This document shows positions 11,362 to 24,709 of a stretch of DNA of 64,000 nucleotides, piece by piece. A model generated the notes under the pieces. It was not told where the DNA came from, did no database searches, and saw only the letters and a list, made by a program, of their open reading frames with translations. The stretch spans positions 2,418,001-2,482,000 of the forward strand of contig CM037850.1 in NCBI GenBank assembly GCA_021234535.1, given 5' to 3'. Every line of letters starts with the position of its first letter. The stretch's first letter is position 1. A program made the position numbers and the translations under genes. The DNA comes from Stichopus chloronotus. Taxonomy: Eukaryota; Echinodermata; Holothuroidea; Aspidochirotida; Stichopodidae.

Positions 11362-14300
11362 GTTTTAATTTAAAATGTCAGTGTTTAACTTATACTTATT
11401 TCATTTTTTTTGTTAATACGCTGTACTGTGGACTTTTGACAAGCTAGTGGGCCTAAAATGGTAGAGAGAGAGAGACAGAAAAATAAAACAACTCAGAATT
11501 CATCAGTTGGAATCCTGCCGTCGCCTGATGAGTCTCAAAAAGAACGGTATGTTGAAGAGGCATTGATTTGCCCGTTGTCTCAATTATCATTTAACGTTTA
11601 ATGTCTGCCGTCATCCCAATCATTTATTAGTTTTACATATTAAGTTTGCAAGACTTTGATTTTCGTAAGGCTCTGCTGTGATAAAATGATGTTTGTTAAG
11701 CATGTATTGGCATCACAATTCTTAAGAACATGGCAATCTAAAAATGATACAAACCACTGGCTTCACATTTTTTATTACTCTACAATAATAAAAAAATATG
11801 TGAAAGCATGCAGTAATTACAATTATAAACATGTCACGTTTAACCCAGTTAAAGTATTCTACAACTTTTAGCCACACGTTTTGAGATTCTGCAATCTAAT
11901 TGGCTAAAAGGTGACCCCGTTGCCTTTACTCCTTTCAGAAATTTCCAGACAGATTTGAGGTACCCGAAAATGAACGTTCAAGTCTGTACCAATCCTCCAT
12001 AAAGGACATGCACATCACACTAGCATTCATTTCACTTAACAGTAACTATAAACCCCACTTAGCTCTTTTTTCCCTATACAAGTCATGTACGTTCGATCAC
12101 GTACTTTGGAAAGACGACCCCGTATATGTTTTTATATTTTGATATTTCGGGTTCCTTTGCTGGTGGTGTGTTTGACATATTCTAGATATGCCATTCCGAG
12201 AATATGTCACATTATCCCTCTATCGTTATTAAAGAAACTCTGAGTCAAAATTTAAACTTATCTCTATAGTTTCCATTGTAAGAGTTCAAACAGTTCAATT
12301 AATAGTTACAGAAATAACATTAAGTTTCTCTTGACACGTACAGTTTTGCTATGTTTAAAGTAAGAGGTCACTGAAAATTGCACACAATTTTCAACACCAC
12401 ATTTACGTATTCTGCATACAAATATTAGTGATTTCTAATGATAGCATGTTTCCATATTGTTGCCATATATGTGACAAAGGACCTGCACTTTGATATTGCC
12501 AATGTCTTTGCCAGTGAAGACAATACTTTAAATTGCGAAATTCAATATGATAGGACGCTTTCTGACAAGAAACTCTACCTTGGTTTGGAATTTCATACAG
12601 TCATATCTTAGTGTTTCTACTCTAATCTTATCGAGGTGTAGTGTGCTAACTATTCGAAGTCACTAGCTTGATTTACCCAGTCCGTCGTTTTTTATTTCCT
12701 TGTTTCCATCTGCGTTGATGCCCAAGAATAGTTTCGTTGTACCTTTGTGTGCACGTGCATAAAGTCCAGATTCACGATGAAGGTAACAGTTACGCAGACA
12801 TTTGTCTTGCTTCACTGATTGCTAATCGCCATTTTAGCCAGCTTGTTAAATCTTTGAATGTCATAGTGTGTAACACTGAGTGTTGCTCGAAATATCACCA
12901 ACTTTCTTTCAGAGATTGATTGATTGCTCCAAGACGTTTCCATCTTCAATCACTCACCTGTACTTATACTTTCAAGGAAGTATTAATTTCCCAAAAAACG
13001 GCATTTTTTTTTTTTTTGGGGGGGGGGGAATTGCAATCATTTAAGGACACCCTTTGAGAAATAATTTTCCTCATTCTCTGTACATTATTAAGTCGATATC
13101 TGGGAAATCTTGAGACTATTTTTGCAGGTAATTGTTGGAGAGACCTAATGTTGTAACAATTACTAGTCATTAAAGCTGTTTTCTTCGTATGCCATGTTCT
13201 CCTTATATCCTTTTAAATCTTTGGCAAACGAAAGCATATTATGCGGACAGTTCAAATACCATCCAACTTTTCTTCTTATGTTATTTTTATTTATTTTGTC
13301 ATAACTAAAATGTTAACGTTTGAAAAAACATCTCTTTTCAAGAAAAATTTACAGTCACAATTATTTTTTTAGGTAACCTTAAATTATTTAAAAAGTCATG
13401 CTGTTTTTGAAAATTGAGGTAAGTCTTTAACAATGAAAGCTGTCAAAAATTAAAATGTAGTTAGACTCGCTGTTGATTCAGCTTGACCTGTTTTGATGAT
13501 AACGGTCACAATTTACCGTAATGTATCTTTATACCAATTGAGATTCTAAAAAAGTAAAACAAATACCTTATTATTTGCAGGATATGTTATCACATGTTAC
13601 ATTTCCCACAATACAATAGTAAACTGTGACATGAACACTAAATTTCAAGCGCGACAGAACATGGAATTTAGGAAAAAGTTTTCATCAATTAAAAGAGATT
13701 TGCCTAATTTATATAAAATTTACTTTTTTTTCTTCTTCACAGGCAAATACCCCATTAAGCGCATGCAACATCTTCCACGAAAGCTATGACATGAAGAGTA
13801 CATTCAAAGAATAACATAACATCTTACTCTAACCTTTTCTCAGCTCGAAATTTCTAGTAATATCTATGGCGACCATATTCATTCCACCCATTAAGGCATT
13901 CTTTGTAAATCACACTCACAAACTACATCGTTGACCGTCATTATAAATCCCAAAGCTGGTTTGTCTAAAATAATTCATTTATATTCGATGACATACTTTT
14001 GTAAGATGAACCAAAATGTTGTAATGTAAATATTTTCATGATATTTTCGTACCATTGTGAGATATGCCACATCTACGGAAGAGCAGAAGCGACATGCAAA
14101 ATAACAGAGAACCATCTATTTAAAAACGACATGTTTTTACGTAAATGCAATATCTTGACGACTTACTTAACTTGTCAAAACGACAAACATCTTGAGTGTG
14201 GCATTTTGTTAGCATCTTTTCAGAGGACAGAATCTAAGAAAAGTTTCATTTTTATGTTTCAAAAGTTTCAAATTTATATTGTCATTTGTAGCAATGAGAT

Positions 14301-17300
14301 ATCCATGTCAAAGTTATAAGATTCGAAAAAAAAAATGTCACTTTGCATTATTCCTGATATCAGGTCAAATTGGTGAAGAATCTGAAAGCTGCAGTGTGCC
14401 CTGGCACACGGTTCTGTATCACTCGGATGTCCCTTTTAAGTTTCCGTTTACATTGTTCTTCTATTAAGAATTAAAAACAATCAGTCTGTGAAATACAATT
14501 TGAGTATCTGTCCACGGAAAATCTCAAATAATGGTAATAATTCCATATAAATAAAAATAAATGCATTTTCACGTACACGTATTAATCACTTGGACCACAA
14601 CCTATTAAAAATTTCAATTGTTAACAATATATAAAGTTTGCGACAGCTTCATAAATAATTTGTAATCAGACTTTGAAGTCACACAATTGTTTTATTTGTC
14701 TTGTTTTATGCGATTTTCTAGAGCCTACGGTCTTAAAAATCCTGGGGACTTTAAGCTATTCATACCTATACACAAAAACTATGAGTGTGTTACTGTAAGT
14801 TTATGTATAAATGTGATGCCTAGAGCGTCATAGCTCTAAGGGTATATGTGCCCTATTGGCGACTGTAACAATTACATACCAAACCTTGTAATTAATGACT
14901 GTTCATAATAATCCATAAATGTTTGGATTGCGAATATAGTTAATTGAATGTCTCGTTTACCGACATGGTAGTCACACTCAATCCCAATATACAGACGTGT
15001 TTTTTATGTTAAAGTTGTGGATTGAAACTAAATTTACAGCAATGCAATTAACTCGTTTGTTGTATAAATGAGTGATATCTTCTTGCTTTATCCTGTTGCT
15101 GTTATACTTCAACAGCTCGCAACTGACTGTTTCTTTTACATATAATGAAATTCATGCGTAAACAGAAAATCCGAAAATTATAAACAATACGTTCGTCTTA
15201 CAACAAACTAGTCAACGACTGTAATTGATATGATAACCTAAAGCTCATTTCTTAAAATGCTATTAGTGGACTGCAATTTGACAACCTGATGGTATATCAG
15301 AACGAATTAAATCCCCACTTCGAGGTATAATCTTCAAGTGCCTTGGAAACATACCTGAAAATGAAACTAATTTGATAGCGTAGGCACAGACAAGCTTTTG
15401 ACTAGTGACCAAGTATGAATGAATTAGCATACATTTATGACATGTCCACATAGTTACATATCACTGATGATTTCCTGTCAATACATGGACACGATTCTTG
15501 ACGTCGAGATGTTACGCATTGCTCCTAGACCAGCCTTAACCAACTATCAGCATGTTAGCTTATATGTACTAACCTATAAAAAAGATACTCCATGATACGT
15601 GCACATGGTTATATCTGACTGATGGTTTCCTATCAATACACGATTCCTACCAATGCGAGATTCTTAATTGTATCGCAATAAGAGCCGTGTGATCGGATAT
15701 CATCGGCAAACGATATCCTCCAAAAGGATTAGACCTAACCGAGACGAGATCAGAGGTTGATACATCAGTCATTTGGGTGAATTCCAATATAAAACTTTGA
15801 ATATTAATGAGGATCATCACTCTACGCAGTATCTCTGTTAACTTATTAATATATCATTATCATTTTATTTCCTTTTAAGTTATTGTGAGTGGGATGAAAA
15901 TCTATGTGCAAAGCGTCGAAATCGTGTGATTGATGTAGTTTTATAGTAACTTTATTTGGAACTATAAGAAATCCTCTGGAACAAAATCAAAGTTGTGAGA
16001 GACTTCTTACTTTAGACGAATGCACACATTCTTTGCTTTTGATGCTTTTTAACAAGTCATTTGGCTTTGATGTGAAGTGACTAAAATCTGCAGGACCTCT
16101 TGCAATGAGCACGAAATTGTACAGCTTTAAATTCTTCTAATTATCTATTTCATAATTAATATCTCTATGATGAACGAGCAAGATTAGTATGTGTCTCCAT
16201 CAAACGTTCAAAAGAACGTGCCCCTTTGACTTAAGCAATGAAGTTCTGTTTTCAGTGTCGGAATTTGCAAGAAAGTCATTTTATTGAACGGAATTGATTT
16301 AGACGAGGTTTAAGCGCCTCTTGCTAACTAAATTGTCACAGAATGATTATCTGTCATCAGCGCAGACTCATTGTTAACGGGACATAATTGTCATTGACAA
16401 AGTCAAACCTTCTGCATCTATGACCATGGAAAAGGATTGCTATTGCGCCATCTACTTTCTGCTTCAAACGATGCAAAACGTGAATATAATGTTTACAAAC
16501 GATGCTTGGAAGGTAGCTTACTATAAATTGCATATACTCTTTTGCATGGAATACTTAGAGGTAACACAAAAGGAAAGAATGTGAGGGAGTGGAGATGTTT
16601 GTAGAGTAAGCAGTTTTCAACTGACACATGCTTATAGAAGGTAAAAAGTCCTTTGGAAATACAGCCAGGATCTTAAATGGTACACAGAAATGTCACAGTA
16701 GAAATTTTACTGGAAGGTTTTACCATGGTTGTGCTAAAAGCATAGTTTCTTCTATCCAATTTTTGGTCATCAGGACAGAAAGAAGGATTTAAATTATGCA
16801 GAAAATTTGCTGGTAAATAATCGACTTAAGTAGGGTCGTGTTCTCTAACATCACAATGACATCATCTCCTACATTTCGATTGTACATGATTGCCCATTGA
16901 ATTTTCCACACCATAGTTGGAAATTCCATAGGCTATTGCTAGACATGACATTAGTCGCCAAACCTAGCGAACGTGCGCCCGCCTTATAGGTAAGTATGAC
17001 AGACCTCAAGGAAGCTTATTTATGATACTTCTTCTTTTAAACTGTATTGAAGTTTCGCCAATATATTGTGTGTTATTGTTGTGTTCTTTGATGATGATTA
17101 CTCTAACCACTGGTCATTAAATCATATTTCTTATATTACAGAATGTCAAATGAAGCTGAAATCTCTAAATTATGTTTGACAGTCTAGACAATGGACCAAC
17201 ATCATTATCATCAACGGTTTGGTCTTTCTGCGGATACCAGCATATTTTTTGTTTCTTTATGAATGAAAAAACACCCATCGTTCGTACGTGGAGAATGCAT

Positions 17301-18401
17301 AGTGGTGTAATATTCTCTTGATTCTGCGTCATATAAGACTTATTATATTTATTACAGAGACTATACTAGACTTTCTATCTATATAAGACTTATAAGACTA
17401 TTATTATTATTATTAAGACAAATAAGAGAAAGGCATGTGTGAAGTGGATAGTGATAGTAGCGAGCATACATATGTAATACGGTGACCTACGTAAAGCATT
17501 CTTAAGACTCGGTTCTATAGCATCATATCCTTTTGAAAATGTAGTAGTTTCGATCCAGTATGATAAGATTAAAAAAAATACATGTATCTATACCAAGAAC
17601 ATCAACAGGACCGAAGCTATCTTGAAAAAGAATAAAAATGAAAAGGTAGATAAACAGAAAACAATTCGTTTATGGCAATGAAATAACTACCTGGCTATGC
17701 CATCGATAGACGGCAACGGACGGAGTATATTCAATGAGAAGTAAGAGAATAGTGTGGGAGTTGTCTCCAGTTGTCTTCTAATGAACATCATAACGGTACA
17801 TCATACACTGCTGAGGGGGGGGGGGGGGATGGCCAGAAAAATACATACATAACATGTAAACAATTTCGATCAGAGTATCTGTGGGAAAGTTGGGAGTACG
17901 AAAATTCGTGAAGGAGTACCCCCCCCCCCATTAAACTTGTTTGTACTGGGTCCATACATTACAACGTAGTCTTCAAAGTGTCACTAATAAAACGGACGAC
18001 TTTCAAGAAAACTCCAGAGATATTTTGAAATGCTAAAGGTAGAGTGTATTTCAATTGGTTACAAATAAGACAAAAAAATTAACGTTTTACCGATACCATT
18101 ACATATGGAAAGATGCGATAATGCTTTAGTGCATTGCAACAGTTTGATCACCTATAATCGACACTATGTCTTTTTTCATACAGTAACACAGTGGTGATTT
18201 CCCTTCATTATGGGTCACGTGAGTAATACGTTACCACTAGAGTAATGCTAAGAAAAAGTCCTCTGAAAACAATGAAACAGTATTATTCATCGTAAGTACA
18301 GTAGGCTATGTTTGAAGAAAATTAAAATAATGTACGAAGGGGTTTCGTTTGGTTTCACGCAATATTTTCTCAGTGTTATTAAAATGAAGTTAGTTTTTGT
18401 C

Positions 18402-18407
18402 TTTATT
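18402..18407 (-). terminator. Polyadenylation signal of lectin gene 2
   Basis: AATAAA on the minus strand, about 110 bases beyond the expected stop of the paralogous lectin. The position suits a poly(A) signal, but the hexamer alone is weak evidence in AT-rich DNA. Confidence 0.3.
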
Positions 18408-18516
18408 TGTAATTCTTTTTTAAGGGGTGGAAGGTTTTTTTTTTTTTTTTGCATGACTATCCCATCAACGATAAGTGAATGACATATAGCACCATCTTGC
18501 TCTTTCTTTGTTAAGA

Positions 18517-18754
18517 TTAATCAGTTTCACATACTATTTCACACTTTTGTTTTAGTTTGTATTCGCAGATGAAAGGCCTTTCGTTTCTGCACTGCCTGAT
18601 CGTCCCAAAATGCAGAACTTAACATCACCGCACAGTATGGTGTGTCAGGACCTACGTTGGGTTCACCTTTGTTCCATTTGGTGTACATCAGTGGAGTACC
18701 GTCACCCCAACCGTAGTTTCTACCTGATATCTGTCTGAGCCCCATCCAGAAAAC
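18517..18754 (-). pseudogene. Lectin gene 2, exon 3, frameshifted
   Basis: It follows a CAACAG acceptor in phase 0 and reads VFWMGLRQISG, then GWGDGTPLMYTKWNKGEPN and FWDDQA. One extra base at the codons after DDQA moves the conserved CRNERPFICEY segment out of frame. Without the shift the frame would stop at TAA (18519-18517). Confidence 0.7.
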
Positions 18755-19053
18755 CTGTTGAAATGACGAAATCAAATTAACAAACAGTCAAATAACAGAA
18801 AGAAATTCAATAAACAAAGAAATTTCGAACTAAAAATTTACATTTTACCACAATTTATCTACTAGTGAATAGACTATTCACTTTTTCTCAAATACTACAC
18901 CACTGTTTCAACCCTTCCCATAACACCACCCCACCTCAGCTCCGCCCTCCAGCACGTTTCCACCAAATTCAAGTTGGAAACATATCCCATGTACAGTCAA
19001 TTATCGACACTGATTAAAGCCATTTTGTCTAATTAAATATATTTGCATAGTAC

Positions 19054-19229
19054 CTGATAGTTAGGGTTCGGTTCCCTCGATGATTGCCAGAAATCGAAAA
19101 GGAAGTCATTTTCTTCTTCCGACTGAATCGAGACGATTAGGTGAGCAGTCATCGTCACAGTCATTAGATGCCTGATTTTGACAAAATCCTTGGGCACCGT
19201 CCCAACTTTGTCTTCTAACGTTGTACCAC
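19054..19229 (-). pseudogene. Lectin gene 2, exon 2, frameshifted
   Basis: It runs from a GATGCAG acceptor to a GTACTA donor. The first half reads in frame WYNVRRQSWDG to DCDDDC. After that the family-like reading (VSIQSEEENDFLF, FWQSSREP) is in a different frame, and the original frame reaches TGA. Between GACTGC and GTCTC there are 10 bases here against 12 in gene 1. Confidence 0.72.
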
Positions 19230-20371
19230 CTGCATCAAGAATAGGTTTTAAAATACAATAACATAAAACACCATGTGCATCTTATGATTCTAACCTTTGA
19301 AAGTAATTCTCGTCTAAAAACAAAAAACAATTGTAATTTATGATTCCTAAGTTAGTAAAATAGTTGATGAACGAAGAATGTAAATGTGATAATGTTTAAT
19401 GATCAGACTGTAATTTGGGCCCATAATTTACGAAGCAAAGTAATGATCACCCTTTCCTTTATCCATTCCTATAGACACATTTGTATTCATTACGCAAAGT
19501 ATTCAGCATAGGATCAATTCCCCTTTTGGGGATTATATTTTAACTAGTTATATGTTAAGGGTATAATGTTGTAAAATGTGTATAATGTTGTTCCTCACCT
19601 AATGACCAATACGCGAAGAAATTGCAGCCCACATAAAGTGCTTACAATGCCATCAATTTCAGACAATTTTCAGGTCTGTACTGGTCATCACTGCTTTTAT
19701 TTGGTGAACCTTGAAATATTTTGACACTACTTGCGTCTATGCCGTTCATCTACACACCGCGGAGCGGTCAAAAACCATCTAATTCGAAGATTATACGTTT
19801 AAAATTTGTCTTATTTCCACTTAATCACTCAAATGCATTATAAAGCGAACATAAAGCATCACTGTATTCCACGTTTAAAGTATAAAAATAATAATAAGCG
19901 GAAACATTTCCTGGTTAGTTCAGGGTCTAATTGTACTTTCTGAATGGCTTTCACACAATGCGGGCAGCTCAATTGTAGAATTGGTGTTCTAACTAATATA
20001 AACGTACATTAAAGAGAAAGAAAGGCAACTACACGTAATGTCAGTGAAGAAATTTACAAAATATCCTCTACTTAATCACAATTAAGTCTTCAAAGTCTGA
20101 AAATATTTCTCAAAATTCACAATTAGTAGGCCTAATAAGGCAAAATGTCCTACTGTTCGTATCGGTTCGTGCCGTATACATGAACAATTCAAAATTTGAA
20201 GGAAAACAATGTTAGGATTTAGATAACAATTTATTTAAGAAATAACAGTCGTTGGAAAAAAAAAAAAAACAGAGCGACAAAAAAAGCGACATATCCCAGA
20301 TGAAGATCCATAAACCATTCTGAAAATCAGTGAAAAACTGTGAAACTAGAATAACATAGGGTGTATCGTAC

Positions 20372-20475
20372 CTGTAGCAACTTCCCTTAAAGTGGGTCCA
20401 TCCTGGGGGACAATGGTCATAATAAAAAGCCATTGTCGTGCAAAAAAGAGTTGACAGCAGCAGAATAGTATTCAT
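20372..20475 (-). CDS. Lectin gene 2, exon 1
   Basis: The ATG is at 20475-20473. A hydrophobic leader is followed by YYDHCPPGWTHFKGSCYR, and the exon ends AG before a GTACGA donor, leaving two bases exactly as in gene 1. An upstream in-frame extension exists, but the leader and TATA position favour this ATG. Confidence 0.72.
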
Positions 20476-20534
20476 CTTGATGTCTGGATATTTTGTGATA
20501 CCTGTGGATATTTTCCCAGCACTTGCGGAAGACG

Positions 20535-20566
20535 TATTTTTATACCTTTCTGATACCAGCAACTTC
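20535..20566 (-). promoter_or_regulatory. Lectin gene 2 TATA box and upstream 13-mer
   Basis: On the minus strand TATAAAAATA lies at 20544-20535, about 60 bases before the ATG. GAAGTTGCTGGTA (20566-20554) sits 9 bases upstream of it, identical in sequence and spacing to lectin gene 1. Confidence 0.6.
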
Positions 20567-21737
20567 GTTGATTAACCGAAGTCACACGAAGAGAAAAATG
20601 AAGTTTTTTATTACATTGGTTGATATTGTTTATCGCATGGCCAAGAATTATTTTGTTGGAAGTGGTAAGAATATACTCCACTTTGATCCCTGGGACTACA
20701 AAAGGTATTAAAACCACAAAAAATTTTCACTTCCTAGAAAGTATGGCATCATTGAGCCCATGTTGGTTGGTACAACTCTATAATTTGTTCATTATTGAAA
20801 AATAGACCACAAATTTTGAAATATCATTTGAACTGGGCTTTCTTTGCATTAAACATACTGCAATGCCTTTGAATCAATATTGACGACAATGCAGTTCAAA
20901 CTTCATTTCTGTTCAAACTTTTATTAGTACTGTATTATATCTTTTACTATAGAAAATCTACAAATCACAAGCTTTCGATTAGGATACTATACATGTGTCT
21001 CAAATGTTGTTTATTTAATCAAATGATAAAAGGCTGGAAAGTCCACATTCAGATTAGGTATAAGATAAATATATCTTTCATGTAAACAAGGTCTTGTGTG
21101 TAAAAAAAAAAATACAGAATTTTTTGTGATGATACTGTGGTGCTGCTAAGTGGTGTGATAGACAGTCAGCTTTTAAGACGAAAGGAAGACAAAAAATGAG
21201 TACAAATAGGAGTAAGGAGTAAATGTGTATCTGGCAGGCAAAGAAAGAGAGACGGGGTTGGCTTATGGAAGTTCCCTCAGGCCATATGAAACTACACAAC
21301 TACTGAATAGACATATCGCCAATACATAGTTGAATAGGGGTTTAATGGTATTGCTTGTCATGCGCGACTGAAGGTCAGTGTATTTCCACATATCAATTTC
21401 AGTGTGGAGAACGCGGGGTTGCCTTGATAACTGTTGGGCATAGTGAAACCCAGAGATAACAACGTATGATAGACACATCACTGTTAATTACATATGTTGC
21501 TTACTTTTCAAGATTTACAATTTCAGAGATCATACAAAAATCAACTAAGAGGCTACCATTGAAAAAGTCATGAAAAGTTGCCAAATATTGCACCAAATTG
21601 TGTGTAAAGTTACCTGAAAATTGAAATATTTCTCGATAAATCTGAAATACGAAATGGAAATTTTCATATTAAAGTGTAGAAACGATGAAAGTCGGAAAAT
21701 CTAAAATACCAGTGGAAAGGTTAAACCTTTTAAATAG
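20567..21737. other. Intergenic, nothing recognised
   Basis: AT-rich sequence upstream of lectin gene 2. Short open frames on both strands show no domain features. I see no RNA gene or element. Confidence 0.5.
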
Positions 21738-22278
21738 CTAGATAGATATATAGCTAGATAGATAGAGAGATAGATGGATGGATAGAGAGATAGAGAGATA
21801 GAGGTGGAGAGAGAGAGGTGGGTGGAGAGAGAGATGGAGGAGAGAGAGAGAGGTGGAAAGAGATAGAGAGATAGAGAGATAGAAAGAGATAGAGAGAGAT
21901 AGATAGAGATAGATAGAGATAGATAGAGATAGATAGAGATAGATAGAGATAGATAGATAGAGATAGACAGAGATAGACAGAGATAGATAGAGATAGATAG
22001 AGATAGATAGAGATAGATCGAGATAGATAGATCGAGATAGATAGATAGAGATAGATAGATAGAGATAGATAGATAGATAGAGATAGATAGATAGAGATAG
22101 ATAGATAGAGATAGATAGATAGATAGAGATAGATAGATAGAGATAGATAGATAGAGATAGATAGATAGAGATAGATAGAGATAGATAGAGATAGATAGAG
22201 ATAGATAGAGATAGATAGAGAGATAGATAGAGATAGATAGAGATAGATAGAGATAGATAGAGATAGATAGAGATAGAT

Positions 22279-22373
<95 letters not shown>

Positions 22374-22376
22374 TAT

Positions 22377-22467
<91 letters not shown>

Positions 22468-22468
22468 T

Positions 22469-22513
<45 letters not shown>

Positions 22514-22514
22514 T

Positions 22515-22565
<51 letters not shown>

Positions 22566-22694
22566 TAGAGAGATAGATAGAGAGATAGAGAGATAGAGAG
22601 ATAGAGAGATAGAGAGATAGAGAGATAGAGAGATAGAGAGATAGAGAGATAGAGAGATAGAGAGATAGAGAGATAGAGAGATAGAGAGATAGAG

Positions 22695-22741
<47 letters not shown>

Positions 22742-22962
22742 CAGATAGACAGATAGACAGATAGACAGATAGACAGATAGACAGATAGACAGATAGACAG
22801 ATAGACAGATAGACAGATAGACAGATAGACAGATAGACAGATAGACAGATAGACAGATAGACAGATAGACAGATAGACAGATAGACAGATAGACAGATGG
22901 ACAAATAGACAGATAGACAGATAGACAGATAGACAGATAGATAGATAGATAGATAGATTAGA
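21738..22962. repeat. Compound GATA/GAGATA/GATAGACA satellite, 1.2 kb
   Basis: A continuous purine-biased array made of ordered blocks. Irregular GAGA/GATA lies at 21738-21900, then GATAGATAGA-type units to about 22270, GAGAGATA units to about 22690, pure GATA to about 22740, a regular GATAGACA octamer to about 22930, and a short GATA tail. On the minus strand it reads as a long frame of Tyr-Leu-Ser-Ile-Cys repeats. That frame is a by-product of the repeat and not a gene. Confidence 0.95.
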
Positions 22963-24315
22963 TAGAGAGTGACTAATTGTTGTTGTAACCTTCTTTCTAT
23001 TTAGTGGAATGTAACAAATCATCAAGAATGATGCAAATATGTAGTTTTTATGTTGCACAGTGCTTTGTTACTTGTGGTTTTTCCCTATTTACTGTTGTTT
23101 TCATCATATCTTGATACTGCTTTTGACTTCTTTCACGGTTTAATGTGTGTGTTGGATGCACAAGTGTAAAGTGTGTGCCAGTCAGCTTCACCATTGCATG
23201 TCGCATTAAACACTGCTGACTTTGATCAGTTTTGAAAGGTTCAGCATGGATGGTTCCCTGGTACATTTGTCATTGAGCTTCTCATTGATTATAATACATT
23301 GTCTTTCAGACATCAGTTTGGCACATTTTCTGATTTCAGACGATACAAACTATTTCACCTGACTCCATCTAAGGTTACCTGATAGTTACAAATTCCTCGG
23401 AGGGAATGCTGGTACCCCGTCAAAAAGACCTCTCTCCTATAGGCCACCGGTCATCCATTTCACGTTATTGTCTGTTCAAATTATACTTAGTACATATACG
23501 TAGTCATTCATAATAGTTATAGACGCAATAGAAACTCCGCTTTATATGGTAACATTAAAAATTGTAGCAAAGGTTAAAAATGTTCAGCACGAAGTAAAGT
23601 ATTATTGTTAGATTAAGGGAAACTAGGATTTCTGGAGAAAACACACAACTTCAAAAGATACAAAACACTGTACCAGATTGCATCTAACCCTGGTTACCTG
23701 ATGTATCTGAGTAATTTCTCCCCATTCGCCGACTAACCTTGGAACCTTCCATTTCTTAACCATGCATTCAGTGTATTCTACATTTAACAATCACCGCAGG
23801 AGGGTATCTGTTTATTAATAACAAGTTACATGAGGAGAAATATATACTGAAAGAATCATATCATCAAAAATTTAAATTGTAACAAAAAACATCTCGAAAT
23901 TAGGATACATCTTTAAACATCCTAAGATCCTTTGGACGGGTCTAGTGGAAATATTACCCTTATGAGAAATCCTCCCGAGATTTTCGCCAATAAATTTTCA
24001 TGACGTTCTCGTAAGACTTTTGGAAAATAAGAAATTGCTCAAGACATTCTTATGAAATGTGCTAATTAATGAGTTTCTGGTGGCATTGATTCCGATATTG
24101 GACAGTATGGCATGATGCTAGTGTTAAATTGGACCTGTTAATCGATTTGAACCGACTGAACTAGTTGTTGTGAGGGTTCAGTTATCCTTAAAAAAGGAAA
24201 CAAATATTGTGAGATACGAAAAATACATTTTGGGATAAATTGTCTGCATTAGTCATTAAGAACTTTACAAAATAGCCACAAATGTCATTAAAATTGATAG
24301 AACATTGGACGATTT
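22963..24315. other. Intergenic, nothing recognised
   Basis: AT-rich unique-looking sequence with no supported exon. Several sentences of similar spacing (CACCTGACTCCATCTAAGG near 23360, and a related stretch near 23680) hint at an old duplication of about 330 bp. Confidence 0.4.
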
Positions 24316-24709
24316 TACAGACACAGACTTCCTGTCTTATAACTGCATCGTCAAGAGAGGGACTCGTATCATATGTCTTATGTTATCCCTTATGTCGAGG
24401 ATATTCTTTTGTCTTTTGTTTTGTCATGGTAGCATGTGTTTTCGTCTTAACATGATAGTGATATCACTTGCAAAATATGAAACCTTTGTAAATCCTACAG
24501 ACACAGACTTCCTGTCTTATAACGGCATCGTAAATGAGCATTGGCTAAGTATGCAAAATATGTGACGTCAAGAGAGGGACTCGTATCATATGTCTTATGT
24601 TATCCCTTATGTCGAGGATATTCTTTTGTCTTTTGTTTTGTCATGGTAGCATGTGTTTTCGTCTTAACATGATAGTGATATCACTTGCAAAATATGAAAC
24701 CTTTGTAAA
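24316..24709 (+). repeat. Recent direct duplication, 143-bp identical block
   Basis: The block 24350-24492 recurs without a difference that I can find at 24567-24709. A shorter 36-base piece just before it (24316-24351) recurs at 24496-24531 with one or two changes. The second copy carries about 35 extra bases between the two pieces. The identity implies a very recent event or an assembly artefact. Confidence 0.85.

Larger units (their letters stand above)
9781..18401. other. Intergenic region between the two lectin genes
   Basis: An 8.6-kb AT-rich stretch with no supported gene. It contains a fold-back repeat (10045-10140), a perfect 11-bp hairpin (11337-11361), an imprecise duplication of about 65 bp (15449-15515 and 15603-15660), TTA repeats near 17399 and G or C homopolymer runs near 13015, 17815 and 17925. 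No lectin exons lie between the two copies. Confidence 0.5.
18517..20475 (-). pseudogene. C-type lectin paralogue with two frameshifts
   Basis: The exon layout is the same as lectin gene 1: 20372-20475, 19054-19229 and 18517-18754. Exon 1 encodes a leader (MNTILLLSTLFCTTMAF) and CPPGWTHFKGSCYR. Exon 2 encodes WYNVRRQSWDG and a cysteine-rich DCDDDC, then loses frame: it is 176 bases where 1 modulo 3 is needed, with 2 bases missing near 19130-19140 relative to the paralogue. Exon 3 encodes VFWMGLRQ, GEPN and WDDQ, then gains one base near 18595, so the expected CRNERP and FICEY landmarks sit in another frame. Splice sites and promoter are intact. Either this is a young pseudogene or the assembly has two indel errors. 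If repaired it would have an EPN mannose-type loop, unlike gene 1. Confidence 0.75.

Noticed and set aside
11512..11550. CTGATGAG hammerhead-like start
   Set aside because: The stem II pairing is weak and GAAA is missing, so the core is not complete.
21738..23058. Long minus-strand frames of Tyr/Leu/Ser/Ile/Cys repeats
   Set aside because: They are translations of the GATA-type satellite. Composition follows the repeat blocks, and no gene signals are present.
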